Origin: Clostridiales bacterium
GTDB lineage: Bacteria > Bacillota > Clostridia > Peptostreptococcales > Anaerovoracaceae
Direction: 5' to 3'
Assembly (NCBI GenBank): GCA_012841165.1
Contig: DUVF01000050.1
Location: forward strand, 46,140-110,139
DNA length: 64,000 nt
Shown here: positions 17,726 to 25,613 of the stretch, piece after piece
Position numbering within the stretch: position 1 is the first letter of the stretch
Layout: each line of letters begins with the position of its first letter
Notes under the pieces: model-generated
What the model saw: only the letters and a program-made list of their open reading frames with translations
What the model was told of the DNA's origin: nothing
Database searches by the model: none
Made by a program: the position numbers and the translations under genes

Positions 17726-18643
17726 TTGAAACAACCGATTTTAGTCATTATGGCTGCAGGTATCGGCAGCCGTTTCGGCGGACTGAAGCAATTAGCTCCG
17801 GTTGGCTTAAACGGAGAGCCAATTTTGATGTTCTCTCTCTACGATGCCATTTCAGCCGGTTTTCACAAAGTCATTTTTATCATCAAATATGAAATTGAAG
17901 CCGATTTCAAAGCGGCGATCAGCGACCGGGTCAAAGACCATATCGAAACGCTATACGCATTTCAGGAACTCGACCGCCTGCCCGCCGGCTACAATGTTCC
18001 GCCGGATCGCGTCAAACCCTGGGGCACCGGGCATGCCGTGCTCTGTGCGAAAGAGCTGCTGAACGGTCCTTACGCCGTTATCAACGCTGATGATTATTAC
18101 GGACGTGACGCATTCCGGGTCATGTATGAACAGCTGAACGGCCAATTGAACGATACGGCCGGCAATTACTCCATGGTAGGTTACCAGATAGAGAATACGC
18201 TTACCGAAAATGGTCATGTCACACGCGGAGTATGCCAGTCCACCGATGGATTCCTGACCGCCATTGACGAACGCCTGCGTATTGAAAAACATGGCGATAA
18301 AATAGAATATACCGAAAACGACGGCAAGAGCTGGCAGGAAATCCCGGCCGGAACTCTAGTCTCCATGAATTTCTGGGGGTTCACCGAACATTTCACCCAA
18401 GCGCTGGAAAAAGGTTTTCCGACATTTCTTGACCAGACGCTCATAGAAAACCCGCTCAAAGGAGAATTCTTGCTTCCCCGAATCGTCAACAAAGAGATCG
18501 TTTCCGGTACAGCACGGGTACAGGTGCTGGATTCACACGATAAATGGTATGGTGTTACCTACAAAGAAGATCTGCCTGCTGTAGTTAAAGCTATCCAGAC
18601 AATGCAGCAGAACGGGCTTTATCCGGAAACGCTGTTTCCTTGA
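17726..18643 (+). CDS. Sugar-phosphate nucleotidyltransferase
   Basis: A 305-residue protein of the NTP-transferase (GT-A) fold. The nucleotide-binding motif is AAGIGSRFGGLKQLAP near the N terminus; PWGTGHAVLCAKELL and INADDYYG supply the substrate and metal sites. Members activate sugar phosphates with NTP; the substrate is not deducible here. TTG start with AAAGGAAATC upstream. A terminator follows at 18659. Neighbouring nagB, PIG-L and ROK genes suggest an amino-sugar context, which is inference. Confidence 0.85.
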   Translation: MKQPILVIMAAGIGSRFGGLKQLAPVGLNGEPILMFSLYDAISAGFHKVIFIIKYEIEADFKAAISDRVKDHIETLYAFQELDRLPAGYNVPPDRVKPWGTGHAVLCAKELLNGPYAVINADDYYGRDAFRVMYEQLNGQLNDTAGNYSMVGYQIENTLTENGHVTRGVCQSTDGFLTAIDERLRIEKHGDKIEYTENDGKSWQEIPAGTLVSMNFWGFTEHFTQALEKGFPTFLDQTLIENPLKGEFLLPRIVNKEIVSGTARVQVLDSHDKWYGVTYKEDLPAVVKAIQTMQQNGLYPETLFP

Positions 18644-18658
18644 CCTCGAAGATATAGC

Positions 18659-18686
18659 GCCGGAATCGCGCCGGCTTTTATCTTTT
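18659..18686 (+). terminator. Intrinsic terminator after the nucleotidyltransferase gene
   Basis: GCCGG (18659-18663) pairs with CCGGC (18671-18675), followed by TTTTATCTTTT. Confidence 0.7.
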
Positions 18687-18754
18687 AATCCTCCACTGGC
18701 AACAGTTGAGGCTCCCCTATCACCCTCTTTTACGCTTTAGAAGGAGAAAAACAA

Positions 18755-19480
18755 ATGATAATCATTAAAGCGGCAGACTATCAGGACATGAGCAGAAAGG
18801 CAGCCAATATCATTTTTTCTCAGGTGATCCAAAAGCCCGATAGCGTACTCGGTTTAGCCACCGGCTCCACTATGCTGGGTCTATACGAGGATCTGGTCAG
18901 TCATTATCGTGAAGGCGATCTGGATTTTTCCCAGATCCGCTCCGTCAATCTGGACGAATATATCGGCCTGTCAGCCGACAACGATCAAAGCTACCACTAT
19001 TACATGAAGCACAACCTCTTCAAGCATGTCAACATCGCAGCGGAAAATACCTATTTGCCACGCGGAGGAGTCGCCAACCCGGATGACGAATGCCTGCGAT
19101 ATGATAATTTGATCAACCAACTGGGCGGTATTGATATTCAGCTGCTCGGTCTGGGCCTGGATGGACACATCGGGTTCAACGAACCCGATGATAAATTTAC
19201 CGCCGAAACTCACCGGGTTAAACTGGATGAGAGCACGATCAAAGCAAACGCACGGTTTTTTGAAAACGAAAACCAGGTTCCGAAAGAAGCTCTTACCCTG
19301 GGCATCGGAGCCATCATGAAAGCAAGGAAAGTGCTGCTGTGTGTTAATGGAAAAAACAAGGCTAAAATTCTTAAAAAGGTTTTATACGGGCCGATCACGC
19401 CCAAAGTTCCCGGTTCGATTTTGCAGCTGCACCCTTATCTAACCGTTGTGGCAGACGAAGACGCCCTGAGTGAGATTTAA
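18755..19480 (+). CDS. nagB: Glucosamine-6-phosphate deaminase
   Basis: Converts glucosamine 6-phosphate to fructose 6-phosphate and ammonia. Seen: LATGSTMLGLYEDL (phosphate loop), NLDEYIGL with the catalytic Asp, and LGLGLDGHIGFNEP with the catalytic His. Length 241 residues is normal. AAGGAG lies before the ATG. It is convergent with the PIG-L deacetylase gene, 8 bp apart, with no terminator visible between them. Confidence 0.95.
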   Translation: MIIIKAADYQDMSRKAANIIFSQVIQKPDSVLGLATGSTMLGLYEDLVSHYREGDLDFSQIRSVNLDEYIGLSADNDQSYHYYMKHNLFKHVNIAAENTYLPRGGVANPDDECLRYDNLINQLGGIDIQLLGLGLDGHIGFNEPDDKFTAETHRVKLDESTIKANARFFENENQVPKEALTLGIGAIMKARKVLLCVNGKNKAKILKKVLYGPITPKVPGSILQLHPYLTVVADEDALSEI

Positions 19481-19488
19481 CTCTGATA

Positions 19489-20340
19489 TCAGCGTGAAAA
19501 TTGACAAATCCGCTTTATGACTTCGTTTGAAAAGCGCTTGAGAATGGTTTTGATATACTCTACCGGATCTCCACCGTCCAGCAAGGGCGTTAGATTCATG
19601 ACATAAGACGCGGCCTTTCCGCCATCCTTTTCGGATGTCGAACGAAAGGTCGCGTTTGCTTGTAACCTTCCTATAGCAGCAAGATCATAGCGTTTTCCCC
19701 CGCTAGTCTGCGATTGGAAGGCGGCCAGCGTTGCCTGGCTGATTTCTAATCGATCCGGCAATTCCAACACCGCAACCGATCCGTTCGGCAACCAGTCCAA
19801 TCCGCCCCACACCTCACAGCCATAAACCTTGTCCGGTCGCCACTGTTTCGCTATCTGCTGCAGTGCTTCTATCGACCGCATTGCCGTAGCCACATGCGTC
19901 GGATGTCGGTCTGCCGGATTATGTAAATAGATAATTCGCGGCTGGACTTCTAAAAACAACTGTTTCAAGTCAGATACGATATGGGCGTTGGATTTTTGCC
20001 TGACCACAGCGCTGGGATAATGTAAAAAACGCACAAAGCCATAACGGCCGATCCGGGCTGCCTCAATCTGTTCGGCATTCCGAAGTTCAACCAGTTCCCT
20101 TTCGGTCAGTGCCGCTAAAGATCCCTCTCTTTGACTGCCGGCTCCGTCAGTCAGAATTGCCGCAGAAAATAATTCTAGTTCATCGTTAAAACATTCAAGC
20201 ACGCCGTATTGAGCCATTATTTCGACATCGTCCTGGTGCGCCCCGATAGCCAGATGCGTTGTTCTGGAAAGAGCTTCCTGCCGGCCTAAATCTGCCCGGA
20301 TGTATTCTCGAACCGGCAGACAACGGCCAGTCACCGTCAT
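19489..20340 (-). CDS. PIG-L family zinc deacetylase
   Basis: A 283-residue LmbE/PIG-L-type protein. GAHQDDVEIM (AHxDD metal and base motif) and HPTHVATA (third metal ligand) are present. The family removes acetyl groups from GlcNAc-linked substrates. Its ATG overlaps the stop of the ROK kinase gene, and it closes the long rsbV-to-PIG-L gene string. With nagB alongside it suggests amino-sugar handling; the real substrate is unknown. Confidence 0.85.
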   Translation of the reverse strand: MTVTGRCLPVREYIRADLGRQEALSRTTHLAIGAHQDDVEIMAQYGVLECFNDELELFSAAILTDGAGSQREGSLAALTERELVELRNAEQIEAARIGRYGFVRFLHYPSAVVRQKSNAHIVSDLKQLFLEVQPRIIYLHNPADRHPTHVATAMRSIEALQQIAKQWRPDKVYGCEVWGGLDWLPNGSVAVLELPDRLEISQATLAAFQSQTSGGKRYDLAAIGRLQANATFRSTSEKDGGKAASYVMNLTPLLDGGDPVEYIKTILKRFSNEVIKRICQFSR

Positions 20341-21293
20341 TTTTCAGCCTCCTCTTCCAATGTTGCCCAGGCCGCTCCCAGTATACCGCCGGAGTTACCG
20401 AAGCGACTTCTTAGAATCGGAGGCGCTGTCTCAAAGAAAGCGTATTTCTGAACATAGCCGTTTAACGCTTCATATAGGAAATCGCCGGCCTGGCTGATTC
20501 CGCCACCCAGCGCAATTGCCTCCGGATCGGTCAGTGCGATCAGGCTGACCAGCGCATCGCCCAGTTGTTCGGTATAGCGTTCGAAAATAGTTGCCGCAGC
20601 AGCGTCGCCTGCTTCATAACATTCCATGACCTGTTTTCCGCCGGCGGGGCGGCCGGCCTTCTGCTCTGCAGCCAGCCGGCTGTGCGGATATCTGATGGCC
20701 GCGGTTTCCGCCGCTTGCGTCAGCCAGGTTCCGGAACAAAGCGTTTCTATGCAACCCCTATTGCCACAGGTACACAGCGGCCCTTGCCGGTCTAAGATCA
20801 TGTGGCCGGGTTCCACGCCAAAGCCCCGGCCACCGAAGAAAAGCCGCCCCTTTTCAATGAATCCGCCGCCGACGCCGGTACCTAAGGTCAACAGCCAGGC
20901 CGTTTGATAGTTTTTTAACACCCCGGCCTTCCACTCCGCCAACGCCGCAGCGTCGGCGTCGTTAATTAAAAAAACCGTGGCCCGCGGGATCTCCGCCTCT
21001 AAAGCCCGGCTCAACGGTACATTATGAAAATCCAAATTATATGCGTGACGAATCACTCCGGTCGCACGATCCATCTCACCCGGGGCGGCAACTCCGATTT
21101 CCACCGGATTCTCAGAAGAACAGCCTCTCTCTCCAAGCAGTTCACGGCCCATCCGGCCCATCCGGGCGACTAATTCGGTAAATGTTATTTGACCTGGCAG
21201 TTTAACTGAGCGGACCGCCCGGACCTGATCCGGCAATTCGATCAGACCGGCCGCCACATGTGATCCGCCCAGATCGAAACCTAGACGAATCAT
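20337..21293 (-). CDS. ROK family sugar kinase
   Basis: A 318-residue ROK protein. Phosphate-1 motif GFDLGGSHVAAG near the N terminus; DADAAALAEW with the catalytic Asp; GTGVGGGFI; zinc signature CTCGNRGCIE with its preceding His (EPGHM). No N-terminal helix-turn-helix, so it is a kinase rather than a repressor. Substrate could be glucose, N-acetylglucosamine or N-acetylmannosamine. It overlaps the transketolase gene before it and PIG-L after it by 4 bp each. Confidence 0.9.
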   Translation of the reverse strand: MIRLGFDLGGSHVAAGLIELPDQVRAVRSVKLPGQITFTELVARMGRMGRELLGERGCSSENPVEIGVAAPGEMDRATGVIRHAYNLDFHNVPLSRALEAEIPRATVFLINDADAAALAEWKAGVLKNYQTAWLLTLGTGVGGGFIEKGRLFFGGRGFGVEPGHMILDRQGPLCTCGNRGCIETLCSGTWLTQAAETAAIRYPHSRLAAEQKAGRPAGGKQVMECYEAGDAAAATIFERYTEQLGDALVSLIALTDPEAIALGGGISQAGDFLYEALNGYVQKYAFFETAPPILRSRFGNSGGILGAAWATLEEEAEK

Positions 21294-22225
21294 TTCTGCT
21301 TCAGCCGCCGCGCCGCTTCCATAATATGATCGGCCGTCAAGCCGTGCGCGACCAACAGTTCAGACGGCTTCCCGGATTGACCGAAAACATCGTTGACCCC
21401 TATCATTGCCATCGGTACCGGTTGTTTTCGCACGACCAACTCTGCCACCGCTCCGCCTAAACCACCTATCACGCTGTGCTCTTCCACGGTAACGATGCCG
21501 CCTGTTTCTGAAGCTGCTTTCAGGATGGCTTTTTCGTCCAGCGGTTTAATGGTATGCATATCGAGGACGCGCAGCTGCAGTCCTTCTTCTTTCAATCTGT
21601 CTGCTGCCGCCACCGCCTCTGCCACCATCACGCCGGTTGCAATTATGGCGCCGTCATTACCGGGCCTGAGCTCAACGGCTTTACCGATCTCAAAAGTCGC
21701 ATCATCCGGATAGAGCACCGGCACCGCCGACCGACCGAGGCGAAAATACACCGGGCCCTTTAGCTCAGCGATTTTTTCTGTCAAAACGCGCGCGGATACG
21801 GCATCTGCCGGTGATACCACCGTCATGCCCGGGATTACACGCATGAGGGCGATATCTTCAATGCACTGATGACTGCCGCCATCTTCACCTACGGTCAAGC
21901 CTGCATGAGTGGCACAGATCTTAACATTGGCGCCGGTATAAGCAATGCTGTTGCGCACAATCTCATATGCCCGCCCGCTGGCAAACATTGCAAAGGTGCT
22001 GGCAAAGACTGTTTTTCCTGACAAGGCCAGGCCGGCTGCAGTTCCGTAAAGATTTTGCTCGGCAATACCCATATTGAAAAACCGTTCCGGGTAGGCTTTG
22101 GCAAATAATTTGGTCATGGTCGATCCGGAGAGATCTCCATCAAGAACGACAATCTCCGGATGCGTGGCGCCCAGTTTTGCCAATGTTTCACCGTAAGCCT
22201 GACGAGTAGCAATCTTGTCACTCAT
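21290..22225 (-). CDS. Transketolase, C-terminal subunit
   Basis: The pyrimidine-binding and C-terminal halves of a split transketolase, 311 residues. Seen: GIAEQNLYGTAAGLALSG, with the Glu that activates thiamine diphosphate, and EEHSVIGGLGGAVAEL in the C-terminal domain. It overlaps the N-terminal subunit gene by 8 bp. Split transketolases act as two-subunit enzymes of the non-oxidative pentose phosphate pathway. Confidence 0.93.
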   Translation of the reverse strand: MSDKIATRQAYGETLAKLGATHPEIVVLDGDLSGSTMTKLFAKAYPERFFNMGIAEQNLYGTAAGLALSGKTVFASTFAMFASGRAYEIVRNSIAYTGANVKICATHAGLTVGEDGGSHQCIEDIALMRVIPGMTVVSPADAVSARVLTEKIAELKGPVYFRLGRSAVPVLYPDDATFEIGKAVELRPGNDGAIIATGVMVAEAVAAADRLKEEGLQLRVLDMHTIKPLDEKAILKAASETGGIVTVEEHSVIGGLGGAVAELVVRKQPVPMAMIGVNDVFGQSGKPSELLVAHGLTADHIMEAARRLKQK

Positions 22226-23045
22226 CCCATCTTCCTCCCAAATCTGTCACCGCTTGGCGGGCAAGCGTCTCATCGGGCGCCTTGCCGTGCCATGCATAGT
22301 TGTTTTCCATATAGGATACACCTTTGCCCTTCACTGTCTTGGCAATGATGGCGCAGGGTGTATTCTCTGCAGCGGCTGCCCGGTCAAGCGCTGCGACGAT
22401 TGCTGCCATATCGTGACCATCGATCAGCTCTGTCTGCCAACCGAAGCTTTTGAACTTCTCCTCCACCGGAATTATACGCATTACCTCATCGTTTGTGCCG
22501 TCGATCTGCAAACCATTCCAATCAACAATCACTGTCAGGTTCCCCAGATTATAATGTGCCGCCGCCATAGCAGCTTCCCAGACCAGGCCTTCCTGCATCT
22601 CACCATCGCCGATCATTGTATATATATGGGTCGGCCGCTTATCCAAGCGGGCAGCCAGAGCCATGCCGACTGATGCTGAAAAGCCTTGTCCGAGCGATCC
22701 GGTGGACATTTCAACACCTGGCAGTCTCTGCATATCGGGGTGACCTTGCAAAGAGCTGCCAAGTTTACGAAAGGTTTTGAGTTCTTCCTTTGGAAAATAT
22801 CCACGTTCCGCTAATGTAGCGTAAAGCCCGGGCGTAGCATGTCCCTTGGATAATACAAAACGATCGCGCTCCGGTAAATCTGGTCGTTTTGGATCGATGT
22901 TCATTTTATAGAAATAAAGAACGGTCAGGATGTCTATCGCAGATAAAGCGCCGCCGGGATGCCCCGATCCTGCGAGATAGACCGCTTTTATACTATTTAA
23001 GCGTATCGCGTTAGCTTTTTGTTTTAAAAAATCTAAATCGACCAT
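22218..23045 (-). CDS. Transketolase, N-terminal subunit
   Basis: The pyrophosphate-binding half of a split transketolase, 275 residues. Seen: GSGHPGGALSAIDILTVLY, KGHATPGLYATLAERG, and the ThDP motif GDGEMQEGLVWEAAM ending at the Asn in DWNGLQ. It starts 1 bp after the trpS stop codon, so the two are probably translationally coupled. Confidence 0.93.
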   Translation of the reverse strand: MVDLDFLKQKANAIRLNSIKAVYLAGSGHPGGALSAIDILTVLYFYKMNIDPKRPDLPERDRFVLSKGHATPGLYATLAERGYFPKEELKTFRKLGSSLQGHPDMQRLPGVEMSTGSLGQGFSASVGMALAARLDKRPTHIYTMIGDGEMQEGLVWEAAMAAAHYNLGNLTVIVDWNGLQIDGTNDEVMRIIPVEEKFKSFGWQTELIDGHDMAAIVAALDRAAAAENTPCAIIAKTVKGKGVSYMENNYAWHGKAPDETLARQAVTDLGGRWDE

Positions 23046-23046
23046 A

Positions 23047-24045
23047 CTATTTCCCCGCCCTTCTTATGCCCAACCCAAAACGATCATGAACCCGAACCAT
23101 GGTTTTTTGAGCAATTTCTTTAGCTTTTGCCGCACCCTCAGAAAGCGCGCTGATCAACTCAGATGAGTGGCGAATATCATTAAAATGTTGCTGAATAGGT
23201 TCAAGGTTGCTGACGATTACATCGACCAGATCTTTTTTCAAAACACCATAGCCTCCACCGGCATATTGCTCAACCAAACTATCCACCGATTGACCGGAAA
23301 ACGCGCTGTAGATATTAAGCAAATTGGACAAGCCGGGTTTTTCGGCTAAATCATAGCGCACAGACCCTTCTGAATCAGTCGTTGCCCGCATGATCGATTT
23401 CTTTATTTTGGCCGGATCGTCAAGCAGTGAGATTCGGCTGTGGATGTTCTCGGCGCTCTTACTCATTTTTGATGTTGGGTCATCCAGTGCCATGATGCGG
23501 GCACCGGCTTTCAGATAGCGGCCTTCCGGAACCACAAAAGTTTCACCGTAGGTATTATTTACTCTCAGGGCGATATCTCGGGTCAGCTCAATGTGTTGTT
23601 TTTGGTCGTTCCCCACGGGCACGACCTGTGAATCATATAGCAGGATATCGGCTGCCATTAAGACCGGATAGGTGAACAAACCGGCCGGGGCAGACGCCTG
23701 GCCCCGATTTTTCTGTTTGAACTGCGTCATGCGCGACAGCTCCCCGGTGTAAGAGTTGCACATCAGGATCCAGGCTAATTCGCTGTGTGCAGGCACATCC
23801 GACTGGACAAAAATCAGAGATTTTTTCGGATCCAGGCCCACCGCTAAATACAACGCCGCTACATCCAGAATATGTTTTTTCAATTCTTGGGACGCTTGTG
23901 GCACAGTGATTGAATGAAGATCAACTATGCAATAGAGACATTCATTGTCTTCCTGCAGTTCAACAAACTGCTTCAATGCGCCCAGATAGTTCCCAATATG
24001 GATGTTTCCGGTTGGCTGGACTCCCGAAAAAATTCTTTTTCTCAT
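23047..24045 (-). CDS. trpS: Tryptophanyl-tRNA synthetase
   Basis: Class I synthetase of 332 residues charging tRNA-Trp. TGNIHIGNYLGALKQ holds the HIGH-type motif, and KMSKS appears in DPTSKMSKSAENI. Its ATG overlaps the sigma gene stop (4 bp). No T-box or trp leader is visible: the gene is inside a gene string headed by rsbV. Confidence 0.96.
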   Translation of the reverse strand: MRKRIFSGVQPTGNIHIGNYLGALKQFVELQEDNECLYCIVDLHSITVPQASQELKKHILDVAALYLAVGLDPKKSLIFVQSDVPAHSELAWILMCNSYTGELSRMTQFKQKNRGQASAPAGLFTYPVLMAADILLYDSQVVPVGNDQKQHIELTRDIALRVNNTYGETFVVPEGRYLKAGARIMALDDPTSKMSKSAENIHSRISLLDDPAKIKKSIMRATTDSEGSVRYDLAEKPGLSNLLNIYSAFSGQSVDSLVEQYAGGGYGVLKKDLVDVIVSNLEPIQQHFNDIRHSSELISALSEGAAKAKEIAQKTMVRVHDRFGLGIRRAGK

Positions 24046-24794
24046 CGATAGTATTCTTCCTTAAATTTGTCTTTTAATTTCTTTTCCAGTCGCGAAATCG
24101 TCATCTGTGAAACGCCCATTGCATCAGCAATCTCCTGTTGCGTGCAGGCGTCGAAAAAGCGCATTTTAAAAACTTTTTTTTCTTCATTTGACAGTTTTTC
24201 CAAAACGGTCCGAACCAACTCAGCATTTTCAAAACTGCTATAGCCGGTCTCTTCCTTTGCAGCAAAATGCTCAAACATAGAGGCTTCGCCTTCATTGCCT
24301 CCTTCTTCAAAGGTCTGCTGCAGAGAATATGTGCCATAGGCCTGGCCGCTTTCCATCGCCTCCAGGATTTCTTCCTCGGTATACCCCAGATACTCGGCCA
24401 AATCGCTGATCTTTGGCGTCCGACCCAGTTTCTGTCCGAGATAGTTTTTGGCTTCGGGAAGTTTAGAAGAAATCTCCTTCCATTTGCGGGGAACCTTGAT
24501 CGCCCAGCCCTTGTCTCGAAAATAGCGCTTAATCTCACCGATGATAGTGGGCGTAGCGAAGCTGGTGAATTCATAACCTTTGCCGGGGTCGAAGCGTTCG
24601 ACGGCAAAAATTAAGGCCATCGACCCGATCTGATATAGATCGTCATAATCGACACCTTTGTTCATATACTTCTTTATCAAGATATCTACCATGTAGAGAT
24701 AGCGCTCAACCAAATCGTTGCGTAAATCTATGTCTCTGGTCTGGTAGTATTTCTCAAATAGCTCTTTGTTGTTGATTCCCGCCTGAGAACTCAT
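24042..24794 (-). CDS. SigB/SigF-family RNA polymerase sigma factor
   Basis: A 250-residue sigma-70 group 3 factor. Region 2 (YDDLYQIGSMALIFAVERFD, then FTSFATPTIIGEIKRYFRDK), region 3 (GRTPKISDLAEYLGYTEEEI) and region 4 (TQQEIADAMGVSQMTISRLE) are all present. The order rsbV-rsbW-sigma fits a partner-switching unit. It could be a SpoIIA-type unit, but the SigB-type promoter before rsbV and the trpS/transketolase genes after it favour a general-stress sigma factor. Confidence 0.88.
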   Translation of the reverse strand: MSSQAGINNKELFEKYYQTRDIDLRNDLVERYLYMVDILIKKYMNKGVDYDDLYQIGSMALIFAVERFDPGKGYEFTSFATPTIIGEIKRYFRDKGWAIKVPRKWKEISSKLPEAKNYLGQKLGRTPKISDLAEYLGYTEEEILEAMESGQAYGTYSLQQTFEEGGNEGEASMFEHFAAKEETGYSSFENAELVRTVLEKLSNEEKKVFKMRFFDACTQQEIADAMGVSQMTISRLEKKLKDKFKEEYYR

Positions 24795-24809
24795 CGACAG
24801 ACCTTTCGT

Positions 24810-25211
24810 TTAGCGTGTGTATTTGATCATTCTGATGCGTGTCCCGCTGCCGACTTCCGAAACAATATCCACTTCGTCCATCAGTGCTTTAATGATAAAA
24901 AGACCCAGGCCTCCCTCTTTCGGTGTGTTAAGGCAGGGTTGTTTGTACTGACTGACATCGTACCCGCTGCCTTTATCGATGACCGATACGGTCAAGCGAT
25001 CTTCTCCGACCTCGCAGTAAACTTCAAATAGTTGAGTTAGGCCTCCGCTATGGCAGACGACATTCGTACACGCTTCGGATACAGCCACTTTGATGTCTTC
25101 GATCGCATCGATATCAAAACCGACCGTGTTCGCTAAACACGAAACCGCCATGCGAATCGTTCCCACATATTCTGGTTTCCCGGGAACAGAGAACCTTAGT
25201 GTGTCGGGCAT
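24810..25211 (-). CDS. rsbW: Anti-sigma factor, RsbW/SpoIIAB-type kinase
   Basis: A GHKL-fold protein of 133 residues. The N box is AVSEACTNVVCHS, the G1 box is DKGSGYD, and the G2 box is GGLGLFIIKALMD. The family binds and silences its sigma factor and phosphorylates the RsbV antagonist. It lies between rsbV and the sigma gene (27 and 15 bp gaps). SpoIIAB is the close alternative. Confidence 0.88.
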   Translation of the reverse strand: MPDTLRFSVPGKPEYVGTIRMAVSCLANTVGFDIDAIEDIKVAVSEACTNVVCHSGGLTQLFEVYCEVGEDRLTVSVIDKGSGYDVSQYKQPCLNTPKEGGLGLFIIKALMDEVDIVSEVGSGTRIRMIKYTR

Positions 25212-25238
25212 AGCTCTGTTTTCTCCTTTTGCATTTTT

Positions 25239-25562
25239 TTATGCTTGGTGTTCAGGGCACAAAATTTTATCCAGATTCGTAATTCGCAACAGTTTCATAA
25301 TGTTATCCCTGGGGTTCTGAACCGATAGAGAAAATCCTTTCTCTTTAATCCGTCCATAAGCTCCGATAATAACGCCCAAACCTGTACTATCCATATAGCA
25401 AAGGTCTTTCAAGTCGATTATAAAATCTCCTTTATGCTCTTGAAAAGCTTCGTCGAGCAGGCCTCGAAACACGGCCACTGTTGCGACATCGATTTCCCCA
25501 TTTGGTATAATCGTCCATCTGCGATTTGTTTGATCAAAACTTTTTTCGACCTCTAGTTTCAT
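25239..25562 (-). CDS. rsbV: Anti-sigma factor antagonist RsbV (STAS domain)
   Basis: A 107-residue STAS protein with the phosphorylation loop CYMDSTGLGVIIGAY (Ser is the expected site). In its unphosphorylated form it would capture RsbW and free the sigma factor. GGAGGG precedes the ATG. A SigB-type promoter lies just upstream in the gap after gyrA. Confidence 0.9.
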   Translation of the reverse strand: MKLEVEKSFDQTNRRWTIIPNGEIDVATVAVFRGLLDEAFQEHKGDFIIDLKDLCYMDSTGLGVIIGAYGRIKEKGFSLSVQNPRDNIMKLLRITNLDKILCPEHQA

Positions 25563-25582
25563 ACTGTGCCCTCCGTTTGACT

Positions 25583-25608
25583 ATACCCTATGGTAACGCT
25601 GGTAAAAC
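25583..25608 (-). promoter_or_regulatory. Candidate SigB-type promoter before rsbV
   Basis: Minus strand: GTTTTA (25608-25603), 14-base spacer, GGGTAT (25588-25583). The Bacillus SigB consensus is GTTTAA, 12-14 bases, GGGTAT, so only one base differs. It lies within the 51-bp gap between gyrA and rsbV and would make the module self-activating. Confidence 0.6.
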
Positions 25609-25613
25609 AACAC

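Noticed and set aside
23047..24045. T-box control of trpS
   Set aside because: The gene overlaps the sigma gene and no T-box sequence or terminator is upstream.
24042..25562. SpoIIA sporulation operon (spoIIAA-spoIIAB-sigF)
   Set aside because: Gene order and sizes fit both, but the SigB-type promoter and the metabolic genes behind it favour a stress module; the family call is left open in the feature entry.
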